Shown: positions 41,748-51,224, counted from the first letter of the stretch. The stretch is DNA of 64,000 bases from Hymenobacter nitidus (GCF_020447315.1 NZ_JAJADQ010000004.1:124001-188000), one strand, 5' to 3'. A program made the numbers and translations. Notes: a model not told the origin generated them from the letters alone.

Positions 41748-42668
41748 ATGGCATCAGGTCTTTTTGCGCTATTGGATGACGTTTCCGCCTTGGTTAAAGC
41801 CAGCGCGGCCAGCTTGGATGATGTGCCGGCGCAGGTCGCCAAAACCACAGGCAAGGTTTCCGGCATTGTTATCGACGACACGGCGGTGACCCCCAAGTAC
41901 GTCGTGGGCCTCGACCCATCCCGGGAGCTGTCTATCATTTTTCAGATAGCGAAGAAGTCCCTCATCAACAAAATAGTTATCCTGACGCCGGCCGCCTTGC
42001 TGCTCGGGTACTTTGCTCCTTGGGCCATTACGCCCATTCTGATGGTAGGCGGAGCGTATCTGTGCTTTGAAGGGTATGAGAAAGTGCATTCTATGTTCAG
42101 CAAGCACCCCGCAATAGACGTGGAAAGTGAGCAGCTGGAAACAATTACGCCGGAGGAGCTTGAACAGCAGCGGGTGGCGGGAGCGGTTCGCACCGACATT
42201 ATCCTATCGGCTGAAATTATGGCCATTGCCTACAGCCAGGTGACCGACCAGCCCATTGCCAACCAGATTGTTGTTATGCTGGCCGTGGCGGTTTTCATTA
42301 CCGTGGCCGTCTACGGCTTTGTGGGCCTGATTGTGAAGGCCGACGATATCGGCGTGCACCTGGCCCAGGATAAATTCCACCCGGTGACGCAGAAATTCGG
42401 GCGCGGCCTCGTGCAATTCATGCCGCGTTTCCTGAGCATCCTGAGTTATGTGGGAACGGCCGCTATGCTCTGGGTAGGGGCCGAAATCATTGCCCACGGT
42501 ATTCCGTTCACCAGTCATTTACTGGACGATTTACAAGAGGCGTTGGCCCACCTTCCGGCAGTAGCCTGGCTGGCTAAGGCCCTGGCCTGTGCCGTGAGTG
42601 GGTTAATGATTGGCTTTGTGGTGGAGAAGTTAGTGGCCCTGTTTAAGAAGCTGTTCCGCAAGCAATAA
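41748..42668 (+). CDS. DUF808 (YedI-type) inner-membrane protein
   Basis: A 306-residue membrane protein of the DUF808 family. It starts in the characteristic way (MASGLFALLDDVSALVKAS) followed by KTTGKVSGIVIDDTAVTPKY. There are about four to six hydrophobic segments (ILTPAALLLGYFAPWAITPI, MVGGAYLCFEGYEKV, IVVMLAVAVFITVAVYGFVG), with an acidic loop in between (ESEQLETITPEEL). The function of DUF808 proteins is unknown. It stands alone. Confidence 0.92.
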   Translation: MASGLFALLDDVSALVKASAASLDDVPAQVAKTTGKVSGIVIDDTAVTPKYVVGLDPSRELSIIFQIAKKSLINKIVILTPAALLLGYFAPWAITPILMVGGAYLCFEGYEKVHSMFSKHPAIDVESEQLETITPEELEQQRVAGAVRTDIILSAEIMAIAYSQVTDQPIANQIVVMLAVAVFITVAVYGFVGLIVKADDIGVHLAQDKFHPVTQKFGRGLVQFMPRFLSILSYVGTAAMLWVGAEIIAHGIPFTSHLLDDLQEALAHLPAVAWLAKALACAVSGLMIGFVVEKLVALFKKLFRKQ

Positions 42669-42785
42669 AGCGGGGCCAACGGCTGCTTTGGGCTTTCCCA
42701 GGCTGCCCACGGCCCTCCGGCCCGGCAGGTTCCGGGCCGTGGCCGACCTGCCGGGTAACGCGCACCTGGGCGCATGGCTGTTTGT

Positions 42786-42990
42786 AGGCATGTATTCTTG
42801 CCGCTTTCGCCATATCTGGTCTTTGGCACCAGTGATGATGAAGGCTGGTACTTATTGGGCCAGGAGCCGTGCGAAGAGTGAGCTGAAAGTTGCCGCTCAT
42901 TCCACGGCGGCTTTACATGGATAGAGCATACCCAGTGGCTGAGCGGCTTGGCGTCAGCACCTCGGGTATACTCTATCAACTCGTTTAAGC
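42786..42990 (+). pseudogene. Possible decayed coding region with in-frame stop
   Basis: One frame reads RHVFLPLSPYLVFGTSDDEG, then WYLLGQEPCEE, an in-frame TGA, then AESCRSFHGGFTWIEHTQWL and SGLASAPRVYSIN. The aromatic, protein-like wording on both sides of the stop suggests a remnant of a lost gene. No start codon is in frame and the family is unknown. It takes up much of the 336-base gap after the DUF808 gene. Confidence 0.35.
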
Positions 42991-43004
42991 TTCTGGCTGG
43001 CTGC

Positions 43005-45338
43005 TTACAGCTTCACCTTTACCCGCAAAGCTAGCAGGCCTTTCACGCCCTGCAGCTCCTCCAGCTCCAGCTCTTCCACTTCGGGCTCGAGCAGGCCACG
43101 GTCCTGCAGGTAGTCGATGTACTCCATGTACTCGGCGGCTTCGCGCTGCTGAGCATACACCAGGGCAATTTTGCCCGGCTGGGTGAGCCGCTCGCCGGTG
43201 CCCAGCACGGTGGCCTTGTCCACCCGCTTCTTGATGATTTCGTAGCGGATATTGTAGGCGCCGTCCACGTCGAATTGCCGCTCGTCCTGGCGGAAGCGGA
43301 TGCTCAGGGGCTGGCCATGGATTAGGATGAGGTGGGTGGTTTCCAGAGGCACGGCCAGCTTGGCTTTGAGTGCGGCGGTGCGGCGCGTAATTTCTACCGT
43401 CACCAGCAGCTGCCACAGGCGCAGGTTTTTCAGGAATACCAGGTCAAACGGCTTGTTCTCGACCAGTGAGGCGCCCACGTAGATGTTGTGCTCCACGCCG
43501 TCGGTTTTGAAGCGCTGGAAGTAGTGTGGAAACATCTCCTGGGCCTTGGCTTCTTCCTCGTCGAGGTAGTCGCTCACCGTGTCGTTGAGCAGGGTCACGC
43601 TCTGCTCAAAGTCCTTGCGGCGCTTGTAGAGGATGCCCAGCTCGGGGTCCATGTTGTTCCAGTACTGGGCAATAACGGGCCGCAGCTCGGGCGTATTGTT
43701 GGCCAGGTACTCAAACAGCGGCTCCACTTCCGTCTTCAGCGACTCGAAAATGCTGACCTCATCCCCCGTCAGAATTCCCTGGCGCAGGCGGCGCAGGTTC
43801 TTGTTGACGTAGAACTTGAGCTCATCCAGAATGGGCAGCTGCTGAAAGTCGGACGCTTTTTTCAGGACTTTGTTGGCCAAAGTCAGGTGCTCAATCAGGT
43901 CGCCCTGAATGGCCTCGTTGCGGGCCGTGCTGCTGCCCCGAATGTCGCTGGCGCCGTGCAGCGGGTATACTTCGTGGAAGACAATATCCTCCATTTCCGC
44001 GTTTTTATTGCCCTCCTCCAGCTTGTTGAGCAGGTTCAGGGCCGCGTCGGTGAAGCGCCACTCCATGGTGGGGTGAATGGCCGTAAACTTCTCCTTGATA
44101 ATGGCCTGCACCCGGGTCTGGATTTCCTCGGAGTTGCGCTTTACGGCCACCGCAAACAGGGGCACGAACTGCGCTACCTGCTCGATGCAGAACTCGTCCA
44201 GGTCGCCGATATTGGGCGAGCCCAGCTCCAGCAAGCCCACCGTGTCGTCGCCGTAGGGCAGCAGGGCCAGAATGGTGCTTTTGATGCCGATGCCCAGAAT
44301 CTGCTGGCGCAAGTCTTCCGGAATGTCGGCCAGCTCCACGTTTTGCAGCACCAGCGGCTGGCGGTCCTGCAGCAGCTGGTTGTAGATGCGGCGGAAGCCC
44401 GAGCCGGCGTCCTGGTTGTTGAGCTGCTTGGTCAGGAAGCTGTGGTTGATTTTGCGGCCAAAGTCCACGAAAGCCTGCTTTTTCTCGTCGTAGGCGGCAA
44501 TGCCGAGCTGCAGAAACGGCCGGCCGAAGAGCACCCGCAGCTTTTCCTGAATTTGCTCGAGCCGGTCGGAGGCCTGCAGCACGTCGCGCTCCAACAGGTC
44601 GTATTTCAGCTCCGAGAGGATTTCCTGCTCGGTCACGTCCACCAGGTGCAGGATGTTGAAGCCTTCCAGCTCGAACCGCTCGGGCGGCAGCAGCTCGTGC
44701 CACAGGTCGGCGCGGTGCAGGTTGTGGCTCAGGTGCTCAATTTGCTCGGGCGTCAGCTCGGGCTTTTCGCCCACCACGCGCACATCCACAAACGTGGAGT
44801 TGTAGCCCACGCCGTAGTGGCGGTAGGAGCCAATGTTGTAGTCCGGAACGGTAAAGATGATGGTGCCCTGCAGGGGCAGGTGCACGCCGTAAATCTTATC
44901 CAGAATCAGCTGGTACACCATCCGGGCCATGTAGATATCCATGGTCCGGATGTCGAAGTTCAGCGGCTGCTTGACGGTTTTGTTGGTGTTGAGCAGCACT
45001 TCCGCAAACCGGGGCGTCTGGTAGAAGCTCAGGCGCTGAAACGGCGCCACGGCCCCGCTGATATCGGTTGCAAACGAGGCGGGCGGAAATACGGCCATCA
45101 GCAGCGTTTCGACCAGGTCGCAGCTGCAGTCCAGCACGCTCAGGTCGGTGATGGGGCCGCGGCACCACGGGGCGTCGGCTACCTGCTCGCCGATGGAGCG
45201 GGCCAGCAGGGCCACGCCGGGGTTGGAGTCGTTTTCGCGGGCCTGCCAGTAGGCAATAATGGGCTCGAGACTCAGCGTGGTCTTGAACGGGAAAGCCGGG
45301 GAGGTAACAGCAGGGCGGACGGTAGGTTCTCGTAACAT
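43005..45338 (-). CDS. Large GAF-domain protein
   Basis: A 777-residue cytoplasmic protein without signal peptide or membrane helix. A GAF-like sensory domain lies in the middle (about residues 270-415: FVDFGRKINHSFLTKQLNNQ, ALLPYGDDTVGLLELGSPNI, then AQFVPLFAVAVKRN). The N-terminal 260 residues and C-terminal 330 residues are mostly helical and of unknown fold; the latter ends in an acidic stretch (EPEVEELELEELQG). There is no kinase, cyclase or DNA-binding domain attached, which is unusual for GAF proteins. No recognised partner is adjacent. Function unknown. Confidence 0.7.
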   Translation of the reverse strand: MLREPTVRPAVTSPAFPFKTTLSLEPIIAYWQARENDSNPGVALLARSIGEQVADAPWCRGPITDLSVLDCSCDLVETLLMAVFPPASFATDISGAVAPFQRLSFYQTPRFAEVLLNTNKTVKQPLNFDIRTMDIYMARMVYQLILDKIYGVHLPLQGTIIFTVPDYNIGSYRHYGVGYNSTFVDVRVVGEKPELTPEQIEHLSHNLHRADLWHELLPPERFELEGFNILHLVDVTEQEILSELKYDLLERDVLQASDRLEQIQEKLRVLFGRPFLQLGIAAYDEKKQAFVDFGRKINHSFLTKQLNNQDAGSGFRRIYNQLLQDRQPLVLQNVELADIPEDLRQQILGIGIKSTILALLPYGDDTVGLLELGSPNIGDLDEFCIEQVAQFVPLFAVAVKRNSEEIQTRVQAIIKEKFTAIHPTMEWRFTDAALNLLNKLEEGNKNAEMEDIVFHEVYPLHGASDIRGSSTARNEAIQGDLIEHLTLANKVLKKASDFQQLPILDELKFYVNKNLRRLRQGILTGDEVSIFESLKTEVEPLFEYLANNTPELRPVIAQYWNNMDPELGILYKRRKDFEQSVTLLNDTVSDYLDEEEAKAQEMFPHYFQRFKTDGVEHNIYVGASLVENKPFDLVFLKNLRLWQLLVTVEITRRTAALKAKLAVPLETTHLILIHGQPLSIRFRQDERQFDVDGAYNIRYEIIKKRVDKATVLGTGERLTQPGKIALVYAQQREAAEYMEYIDYLQDRGLLEPEVEELELEELQGVKGLLALRVKVKL

Positions 45339-45466
45339 AAGTGCCGGTATAACAGCGAGGCCCCGCCGATTGATTCACTCCGTCCGGGTCGCTGTTGGCA
45401 GCATATACGGGGTGGCCGGCCTGCGCGGCTTACCCACTCCGAAGAAACCCAGCAGTAGTTCGCCGT

Positions 45467-45991
45467 TTACTCCTTATTGAGCGTGATATAGACTGGCTTA
45501 TCCTCATTGGTAGGGTCGTGGGCATCGTACTGCACGTTGTTGACTACCACTACTTTCTTTTGGTTCCGGGAACAGGTGCAGCAGGCACTCTCATCCACGG
45601 GGCGGCTCTCGACGGCAATAGGATCCACGACAAAGCGCTTTTCGGAGTGCAGAAACGAGAGGTTGTAGATAAACTGGGTGAAGCGCACGCCCGAGCGGGA
45701 GAAAGGCCGGCCGGGGCCAATGGCAATGGGTTCGGCCACGTTGGCCAGGGCACGGCCAATGACGATTGTGTCGGGCCGGATTGTGCTCCGCGGGTCTTTC
45801 GGCCGTCTTACAATCAGGATAGTGTCTACTTCCCGGGCCGTGAAGCCTTTGTTGGCCGGGTCCAGGTTGAAGCGCAGAAACACGTCGTCGTCCGCGCCGT
45901 CCTGACACAGGCAGGTGTTGTTGACGCAGCAGGCCGAAAGAAGCAGCCCCGAGCCGAGCAGAAGAAACCAGGTGAGCAGAGAACGTAGCAT
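45467..45991 (-). CDS. Hypothetical lipoprotein
   Basis: A 174-residue exported protein. ATG 45991 begins a lipobox signal (MLRSLLTWFLLLGSGLLLSA then Cys). Three more cysteines follow quickly (CVNNTCLC) and another group near the C-terminus (SACCTCSRNQKK), which could form disulfides. The body is beta-like with no recognised domain. The frame also opens upstream to 46054, which I do not favour. It converges on nothing and has no clear partner. Confidence 0.62.
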   Translation of the reverse strand: MLRSLLTWFLLLGSGLLLSACCVNNTCLCQDGADDDVFLRFNLDPANKGFTAREVDTILIVRRPKDPRSTIRPDTIVIGRALANVAEPIAIGPGRPFSRSGVRFTQFIYNLSFLHSEKRFVVDPIAVESRPVDESACCTCSRNQKKVVVVNNVQYDAHDPTNEDKPVYITLNKE

Positions 45992-46071
45992 AACAGGGGT
46001 AAAGGTAGCGTCCCGGCCGCAGGATTCCGGTATCGGCGGGCTGAGTGGTGCCAAATCGGCCCAAAAACAGG

Positions 46072-46101
46072 ACAGCCAGCTCCTGTCGGGGAACTGGCTG
46101 T
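46072..46101 (-). terminator. Terminator of the T9SS cargo gene
   Basis: ACAGCCAG and CTGGCTGT form the stem; on the reverse strand a TGTTTTTGG tract follows. It is 23 bases past the stop codon at 46124. Confidence 0.6.
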
Positions 46102-46123
46102 AGATACGAACGAACCGCTGCGG

Positions 46124-46999
46124 TTATTGCTTCACGAAGCGCTTGGTTTCGGTGCCCGTGCGGGTCGTGATTTTGTAGAAGTAGGTGCCGCTGGGTAAAT
46201 CGGCGAGGTTGGCCGTCAGCGTGTGGCTGCCTTTGTCCTGCTGCTCGTTCTGCAGCACGGGCCGCAGGGTGTTGCCGCGTCCGTCCAGAATTTCAATCGT
46301 AACGGGTCCGGCCTTCTTCACCTGGTATTCCAGCTGGTTGCTGGCCGCCGCGGGGTTGGGGTACACGTTCAGGTCGGTAGCGGCGCTGGTAGTGGCTCTT
46401 AGGGCCGGGGCATTGGGGTCCAGCAGCAGGAATTTGGCGGGGCGCAGGAAGTCCTGGCCCAGGCGGCCCGCGCCGTGGTGCCGGCCCCCGGCGCGGCGGT
46501 TTTCCAGCTGCGCGGGCGTGGCATACTTGGTGCTAATGGCCTTTAGGTCCGTAGTCCACTTGTCTTTCTGGGGCTGGATTTCCTGGCTGAGCTGGGTAAG
46601 CTGGGGGGCATATTTTTTGGCCAGCAAGCCCACTTTTACCATGATTTCGCGGCTTTCGGAGCGTAGCTGCTGCATCTGCTGCTTCTGGGCCTCAGTCAGC
46701 GCGGGGTGGGCGGCGCCGGGCGTAGCGGGCTGCAGGGCTTCGCGCAGGCTCTTGCCACGCTGGCGCAAGGCCTGCAGCTGGGTGCGGTAGGTGGCCAGCT
46801 GGGCTTTGTCGTCGGCCGAGAGCTGGGCTTCCAGCTTCTGGCGCTGCTGCCGCACCACGGGCAGCACGTTGGTCTGGTAATAGGCTTTCACTTCCTGGCG
46901 GCCCGGCTTTTCGTCGCGGCGGCCGTTGGCAAACGTGCTGCTGGCGCTGAGCAGCGCGGCCAGCAGCAGGGTCAGGGTTTTGAGCAGGGTAGTCTTCAT
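46124..46999 (-). CDS. T9SS-secreted protein with coiled-coil body
   Basis: A 291-residue secreted protein. The signal peptide (MKTTLLKTLTLLLAALLSAS) is followed by a long helical, Gln- and Lys-rich body (about residues 30-170, QRQKLEAQLSADDKAQLATY, LTEAQKQQMQQLRSESREIM), resembling CpxP/Spy-like chaperone helices in style. The last 80 residues are a type A T9SS sorting domain: TDLNVYPNPAAAS at its start and SGTYFYKITTRTGTETKRFV at its end. The domain directs secretion across the outer membrane. ATG 46999 was chosen over 47020 for the signal peptide. Confidence 0.82.
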   Translation of the reverse strand: MKTTLLKTLTLLLAALLSASSTFANGRRDEKPGRQEVKAYYQTNVLPVVRQQRQKLEAQLSADDKAQLATYRTQLQALRQRGKSLREALQPATPGAAHPALTEAQKQQMQQLRSESREIMVKVGLLAKKYAPQLTQLSQEIQPQKDKWTTDLKAISTKYATPAQLENRRAGGRHHGAGRLGQDFLRPAKFLLLDPNAPALRATTSAATDLNVYPNPAAASNQLEYQVKKAGPVTIEILDGRGNTLRPVLQNEQQDKGSHTLTANLADLPSGTYFYKITTRTGTETKRFVKQ

Positions 47000-47086
47000 A
47001 AGCAGGGTACGGGCATGCATAGTGGCAAATCAGTGTTCGGACCCATAGATGCCCGCAGGTAGCCAACGTTTAATCAGGAACGAAAA

Positions 47087-47118
47087 AAAACCGCCCCAGC
47101 GTATGCTGAAGCGGTTTT
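47087..47118 (-). terminator. Terminator of the M16 gene pair
   Basis: AAAACCGC pairs with GCGGTTTT around an internally paired loop (AGC/GCT); on the reverse strand a run of T follows. It is 27 bases past the stop codon at 47145. Confidence 0.8.
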
Positions 47119-47144
47119 GCTATATTCAGAATGAGGTATTTCGC

Positions 47145-48704
47145 TTACTTAAACGTGTCTTTCGTGTCGATAACCTTCACGTCGACTATGTTCAGCTTGT
47201 AGTTGGCTACCTGCGCGTCTTCGGCCACTACTTCCTTCGGCAGCCCTTCGCTCACCACCTTGGCGTAGCTCATGGGCGAAGGCGTGTTCTGCTTCAGCAC
47301 GTCGGCCAGGGGCTGGGCCTCGCTGTCGTCCGTGACGATGGTCACGTACATGTTCTGGGTCTGCCAGTGCTTCCGGATGGCTTTGTTCACGTCGTCCAGG
47401 GTCAGCTTGGCCAGCTGCCCATCCAGCTCCTTGAGGTAGTCTTTGCGGCCGTAGAACTTGGAATCGAGCAGAAAGCCCAGCTGCTTGGACGGCGTGGTGC
47501 CGTAGAGCTTCACGTAGGAGCGCAGGAAGGTGCGCGTCAGTTCGAAGTCAGCCTTGCTCAGGCCGTTCTTCACGATGTTGTCCATTTCGCGCACAGCCAT
47601 GCGCAGGGCAAACGGCGCGTGGCCCACTGTGAGGCCGCCCAGCTCGGTGGGATACTGCTTGCGCAGGCCTTCGGCAATCTGCACCGGGCGCAGCCACAGG
47701 CTGGCGTAGTTGGCGTGGCGGGGCACGCCGGGCACGGGCAGCATGTTCTGGCCACCGTTGTCGTACCACTCGATGTAGCTGTAGTCGCCGTAGTTCATCG
47801 AGCGGGTCGTCCGGATCTTGTCGTAGAGCTTGCCGTAGCTTTTGCGGTGTTCCCCCAGGTAGGAGTTGGCCACCATCAGGGCCGCGAAATCGTCGGAAGC
47901 ACGCGTCGTCTGAATCGGGAAGCCCGCGTACACGGCCGAGCCCAGGGCGTCGGTCTTGCTGATGATTTCGACGTGAATGCCTTTGGGTGCGGCCAGAGTG
48001 GGTACTACGGCTTTAGCCGTGCTCTTGGGCAGCTTTTCCAGGTCATCCTTCAGCTTTTTGGCAAACGACTCGGGGTAGTTGCCGGCAATGCCGATGGTCA
48101 GATTGTCTTTGCCAAAAGCGGCGGCGTAGTGCTTTTTCACGTCGTCCAGCGTGAGGCTTTTCACGCCGGCTGCCGTGCCGCGCGTCATGTGCTGGAAGCG
48201 GGTGCCGCGGAAGAGCTGGTCTTCGAGGGCAAACTTGCTGTAATCCTCATCCGAGGAGGCCCGAATTACCTGCTCCACGTAGTTGTGCAGGTTGGACTTG
48301 ACGCGGCCGAAGTCTTCCTCCGTGAAGGTGGGGGTAAGAATCAGGCCTTGCAGCACCGGGTAAAACTTATCAATAAAGTCGCGGTGAAACTCGAAGGTGA
48401 AGGTCGTGACTTCCTTATCGGTGGTGGCGTAGTAGCGCGTGGCCATCGGGTAGAGGAAGTCCTTGAGTTGGGCGGCCGTCATGGCCTTGGTGCCGCCTTC
48501 GGTCACGAGCTGGCTGGTGAGGTACGTCAGACCTTCCTTGCCCACGGGGTCGGAGGAGGAGCCGTTACGGAACTGCAGCTTCACCACCACTTTCGAGGAG
48601 TTGGGCTGGCGCAGCTCCACCACGTCGGCGGCTTGGGCACTAAACGCTCCGGCCGGGCCCAGTAGGGCCGCTGCCAGCAGGAAGCGGGAAAAAGTATTTT
48701 TCAT
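47145..48704 (-). CDS. M16-family peptidase-like protein without the zinc motif
   Basis: A 519-residue exported protein (signal MKNTFSRFLLAAALLGPAGA...FSAQAADV) with the two-lobe fold of family M16. The place where HxxEH would stand reads GKEGLTYLTSQLVTEGGTKA, with no histidines, so it is probably the catalytically inactive partner. M16 B-type enzymes often work as an active/inactive pair, and the active subunit gene is just upstream (48759-50141, gap of 54 bases) in the same direction. A terminator follows. Confidence 0.88.
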   Translation of the reverse strand: MKNTFSRFLLAAALLGPAGAFSAQAADVVELRQPNSSKVVVKLQFRNGSSSDPVGKEGLTYLTSQLVTEGGTKAMTAAQLKDFLYPMATRYYATTDKEVTTFTFEFHRDFIDKFYPVLQGLILTPTFTEEDFGRVKSNLHNYVEQVIRASSDEDYSKFALEDQLFRGTRFQHMTRGTAAGVKSLTLDDVKKHYAAAFGKDNLTIGIAGNYPESFAKKLKDDLEKLPKSTAKAVVPTLAAPKGIHVEIISKTDALGSAVYAGFPIQTTRASDDFAALMVANSYLGEHRKSYGKLYDKIRTTRSMNYGDYSYIEWYDNGGQNMLPVPGVPRHANYASLWLRPVQIAEGLRKQYPTELGGLTVGHAPFALRMAVREMDNIVKNGLSKADFELTRTFLRSYVKLYGTTPSKQLGFLLDSKFYGRKDYLKELDGQLAKLTLDDVNKAIRKHWQTQNMYVTIVTDDSEAQPLADVLKQNTPSPMSYAKVVSEGLPKEVVAEDAQVANYKLNIVDVKVIDTKDTFK

Positions 48705-48758
48705 GGAAGAAGAAAAGTCGAAGGGAGGAGGGAGAATAAGCCAGGTACTGCCGCCGCG

Positions 48759-50141
48759 CTACTGCACGCCGCCCGTGGTGTTGGGCCCGATGGTGCCCAC
48801 GGTGAGGTGCTCGGCCACGAAGTATTTCTTGGCTGCGGCCTGAATGTCGGCTGGTGTTACCTGGTCGTAGAGGGCGTAGTAGCGGTTCAGGGACTGCGGG
48901 TCGCCGGTGAGCCAGATAAACTCGGAGAGGCCGTTGGCAATCTGGTCGGGCGAGTCGAGGCCCATCAAAAAGCCGTACTTCAGCGCCGACTTGGTATCGG
49001 CGAGGCGCTTGGCGTCTACGGGGGTGGTTTTAAGTTCTTCCAGGGCTTTGGTAATCTCATCTTTCACGTAGGCCATGTCGGTGGGCTTCACCACCGAGGC
49101 CCGAATCGACATCAGGTACGGGTCACGGGTGTAGTTGGGGGCGCCGCCCACGAAGCGTACTTTCTGCTCTTTCACCACCAGCTTCTGGTACAGCGGCGAG
49201 TTGTCGGAAAACAGCATGGTGCTCAGAATGTCCAGGGCGGGCAGGTCTTTGCTCTGGTCGTTGAAAGCCGGGCCACGGTAGCTCAGGCTCACCAGGGGCG
49301 GGAAGTTGGCGTTCTGGATGTGCACGTAGCGCGGGGCCGTCTGCTCGGGCTCGGGCGTAATGGTGGGCTTGTAGCTGCCGCGCTTCCACATGCTGAAATA
49401 CTTATCGGCCAGCTGGTTTACCTGCTCGGCCTTCACGTCGCCGACCACCAGCAGGGTAGTGTATTCGGGGCGGTAGAACCGGTCGAAGAACTGCAGGGAG
49501 TACTGGTACTGGTTGGGCATGTCCACCACGTCCTTGAAGAAGCCCATGGTAGTGTGCTCGTAGGTGTGCTTGTCGAAGGCGGCATCGGCCACTTTCTCGT
49601 TGAGCTGGGTGTAGAGCGAGGCCGAATTCTTGGTATACTCGCCCTTCACGGCGCCAGCTTCGGCTTTGAAGTCGTGCTCGGGGTATTTCAGGTACTGAAA
49701 CCGGTCGGCTTCCACCTCAAACATCTTTTCCAGCATCGTCGCGTTGCCGGTCATGTGGTACACGGTCCGGTCGAGGGAGGTATTGGCGTTAGCCGAGGCC
49801 CCGAGGCTTTTCAGCACTTCGTTGTACTGGTCCTTGGAGTACTTGTCGGTGCCCCGGAACATGACGTGCTCGAAGAAGTGGGCAAAGCCGGTGTGGCCGG
49901 GCTCCACTTCGTCGCGCGAGCCGGCGCGCACCACCAGAAAGAACGAGGCCAGGCCCGGCGAGTCGAAGGGCACGGTCACCACGTTCAGGCCGTTGGCCAG
50001 CTGCTTCTGCTGAATGGGGTAGGGGAAAGCCTGGGCAGAAGTGGCGGCCGTGGCGGCGGGAGTCGCCTTTTTTTGCGCCTCAGCCAGGGGCGCCACCAGA
50101 AGACCAGCCGCTAAAAGGCAGGCCTGTACAGAGTGTTTCAT
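48759..50141 (-). CDS. M16-family zinc protease, active subunit
   Basis: A 460-residue exported metalloprotease. The inverted zinc motif is seen as GFAHFFEHVMFRGT (HFFEH, HxxEH), with the third ligand glutamate region in FEVEADRFQYLKYPE and EAGAVKGEYTKN. ATG 50141 begins the signal peptide MKHSVQACLLAAGLLVAPLA; the frame is open to 50282. Probably periplasmic, degrading small peptides, and operating together with the inactive homologue encoded downstream. Confidence 0.92.
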   Translation of the reverse strand: MKHSVQACLLAAGLLVAPLAEAQKKATPAATAATSAQAFPYPIQQKQLANGLNVVTVPFDSPGLASFFLVVRAGSRDEVEPGHTGFAHFFEHVMFRGTDKYSKDQYNEVLKSLGASANANTSLDRTVYHMTGNATMLEKMFEVEADRFQYLKYPEHDFKAEAGAVKGEYTKNSASLYTQLNEKVADAAFDKHTYEHTTMGFFKDVVDMPNQYQYSLQFFDRFYRPEYTTLLVVGDVKAEQVNQLADKYFSMWKRGSYKPTITPEPEQTAPRYVHIQNANFPPLVSLSYRGPAFNDQSKDLPALDILSTMLFSDNSPLYQKLVVKEQKVRFVGGAPNYTRDPYLMSIRASVVKPTDMAYVKDEITKALEELKTTPVDAKRLADTKSALKYGFLMGLDSPDQIANGLSEFIWLTGDPQSLNRYYALYDQVTPADIQAAAKKYFVAEHLTVGTIGPNTTGGVQ

Positions 50142-50282
50142 ACGGGGAGAAATGAGGTAAATGAGGGCGGCCACGCCCACGGGCGCGTTACGCGCCAAAG
50201 GAACAATTGCCGGGCTAAAGGTTGCACATCCACCGCAAAATCCCAGCATCGAATTTCTGACCTGCCCGGCCCCAAAAAACAA

Positions 50283-50314
50283 GCCCGGCGGCCCCCGTGA
50301 AGGAGCCGCCGGGC
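50283..50314 (-). terminator. Terminator of the 233-aa lipoprotein gene
   Basis: GCCCGGCGGC and its complement around a 12-base loop, followed on the reverse strand by a run of T. It is 25 bases past the stop codon at 50339. Confidence 0.82.
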
Positions 50315-50338
50315 CGGTACCGTAAAGCAGAATAGGGG

Positions 50339-51040
50339 CTACTCGGGCTTCGAGCCGGCCGGCGCCGGCCGGGCGGTGGAGTCGGCTGGCTCGGCGGTAT
50401 TGAAGCCGGGCACGTCGCTGATGGTGACTACGCCGGCCGTTTTGGCCAGAATCAGCTGCTCGCGCAGGAAGCGGGAGTCGGCGGCTAGCTGCGGCCGGAT
50501 TTCATTCAGGGCCTGGCGAACGGCTTCGATATCGGCCAGGCGGGGCGCGCCTTTCTGGGAGTAGCCGTGGTACACCGCCACGCGGATTTTCGACTCGCCC
50601 TTGCCCTTGTAGGTTGCCAGTATGTTGTCTTTCACATCCACAATCTGCACCTCGGCCTGCAGCTGGGTTTGATACCACTCGATGGGAATGCCCAGCAGGG
50701 AAGGCGTCAGCAGCGTGGCCAGCTGGAAGATATGCAGCCCCCGGCCCGTGCGCTGGTTAGCCACCTTGCTAATGCTGAGCTTAATGGTGCCGTAGGTCGT
50801 CGTGTCTTTGTCGTCCATCAGGTTGCGGTCCAGCTCCAGCCGAAACAGCTTCTGCGCGTCGTCGGCGGTGGCGCCCGTGGAGCGACTCAGGGCGCTGGCC
50901 TCGACGCTGGTTTCCAGCACCGGCAGGCGGGTGTTGAGCGAGGCGGTGGGCACGGTAAACAGGGCCTTGTCGAGCGACCGGCAACCGTCCAGCGTTACCA
51001 GCAATACACTGAGAAAGGAAATCAAAGCTAAACGCTTCAT
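50339..51040 (-). CDS. Hypothetical lipoprotein, 233 aa
   Basis: An exported protein with a lipobox signal (MKRLALISFLSVLLVTLDGC). The body is a mix of strands and helices: TYGTIKLSISKVANQRTGRG, then LHIFQLATLLTPSLLGIPIE, a hydrophobic stretch that may be membrane-associated, and a C-terminal helix with an Ala/Pro-rich tail (STARPAPAGSKPE). The family is unknown. It stands alone, with its own terminator. Confidence 0.65.
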   Translation of the reverse strand: MKRLALISFLSVLLVTLDGCRSLDKALFTVPTASLNTRLPVLETSVEASALSRSTGATADDAQKLFRLELDRNLMDDKDTTTYGTIKLSISKVANQRTGRGLHIFQLATLLTPSLLGIPIEWYQTQLQAEVQIVDVKDNILATYKGKGESKIRVAVYHGYSQKGAPRLADIEAVRQALNEIRPQLAADSRFLREQLILAKTAGVVTISDVPGFNTAEPADSTARPAPAGSKPE

Positions 51041-51168
51041 GCCGATGAGATTAGAGGTGAATGCGCGGGCTGCACAGCTGCTACCAACGCGAATTACGGG
51101 CAGACGTTTCCAGTTTTTACGCTGCTATTAAATAGTTACTACTTTCTGTTTCCTCGGTCCAAAAACAG

Positions 51169-51197
51169 CACCGGCAGGCTGCGAGGGCCTGCCGGTG
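51169..51197 (-). terminator. Terminator of the dicarboxylate-type symporter gene
   Basis: CACCGGCAGGC pairs with GCCTGCCGGTG; on the reverse strand TGTTTTTGG follows. It is 28 bases past the stop codon at 51225. Confidence 0.85.
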
Positions 51198-51224
51198 AAG
51201 GAGAAAAACAAAAAAATCCGCGGC

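Noticed and set aside
43488..45335. A 615-codon open frame opposite the GAF gene
   Set aside because: Antisense shadow; composition dominated by Gln, Val and His, with no recognised domain.
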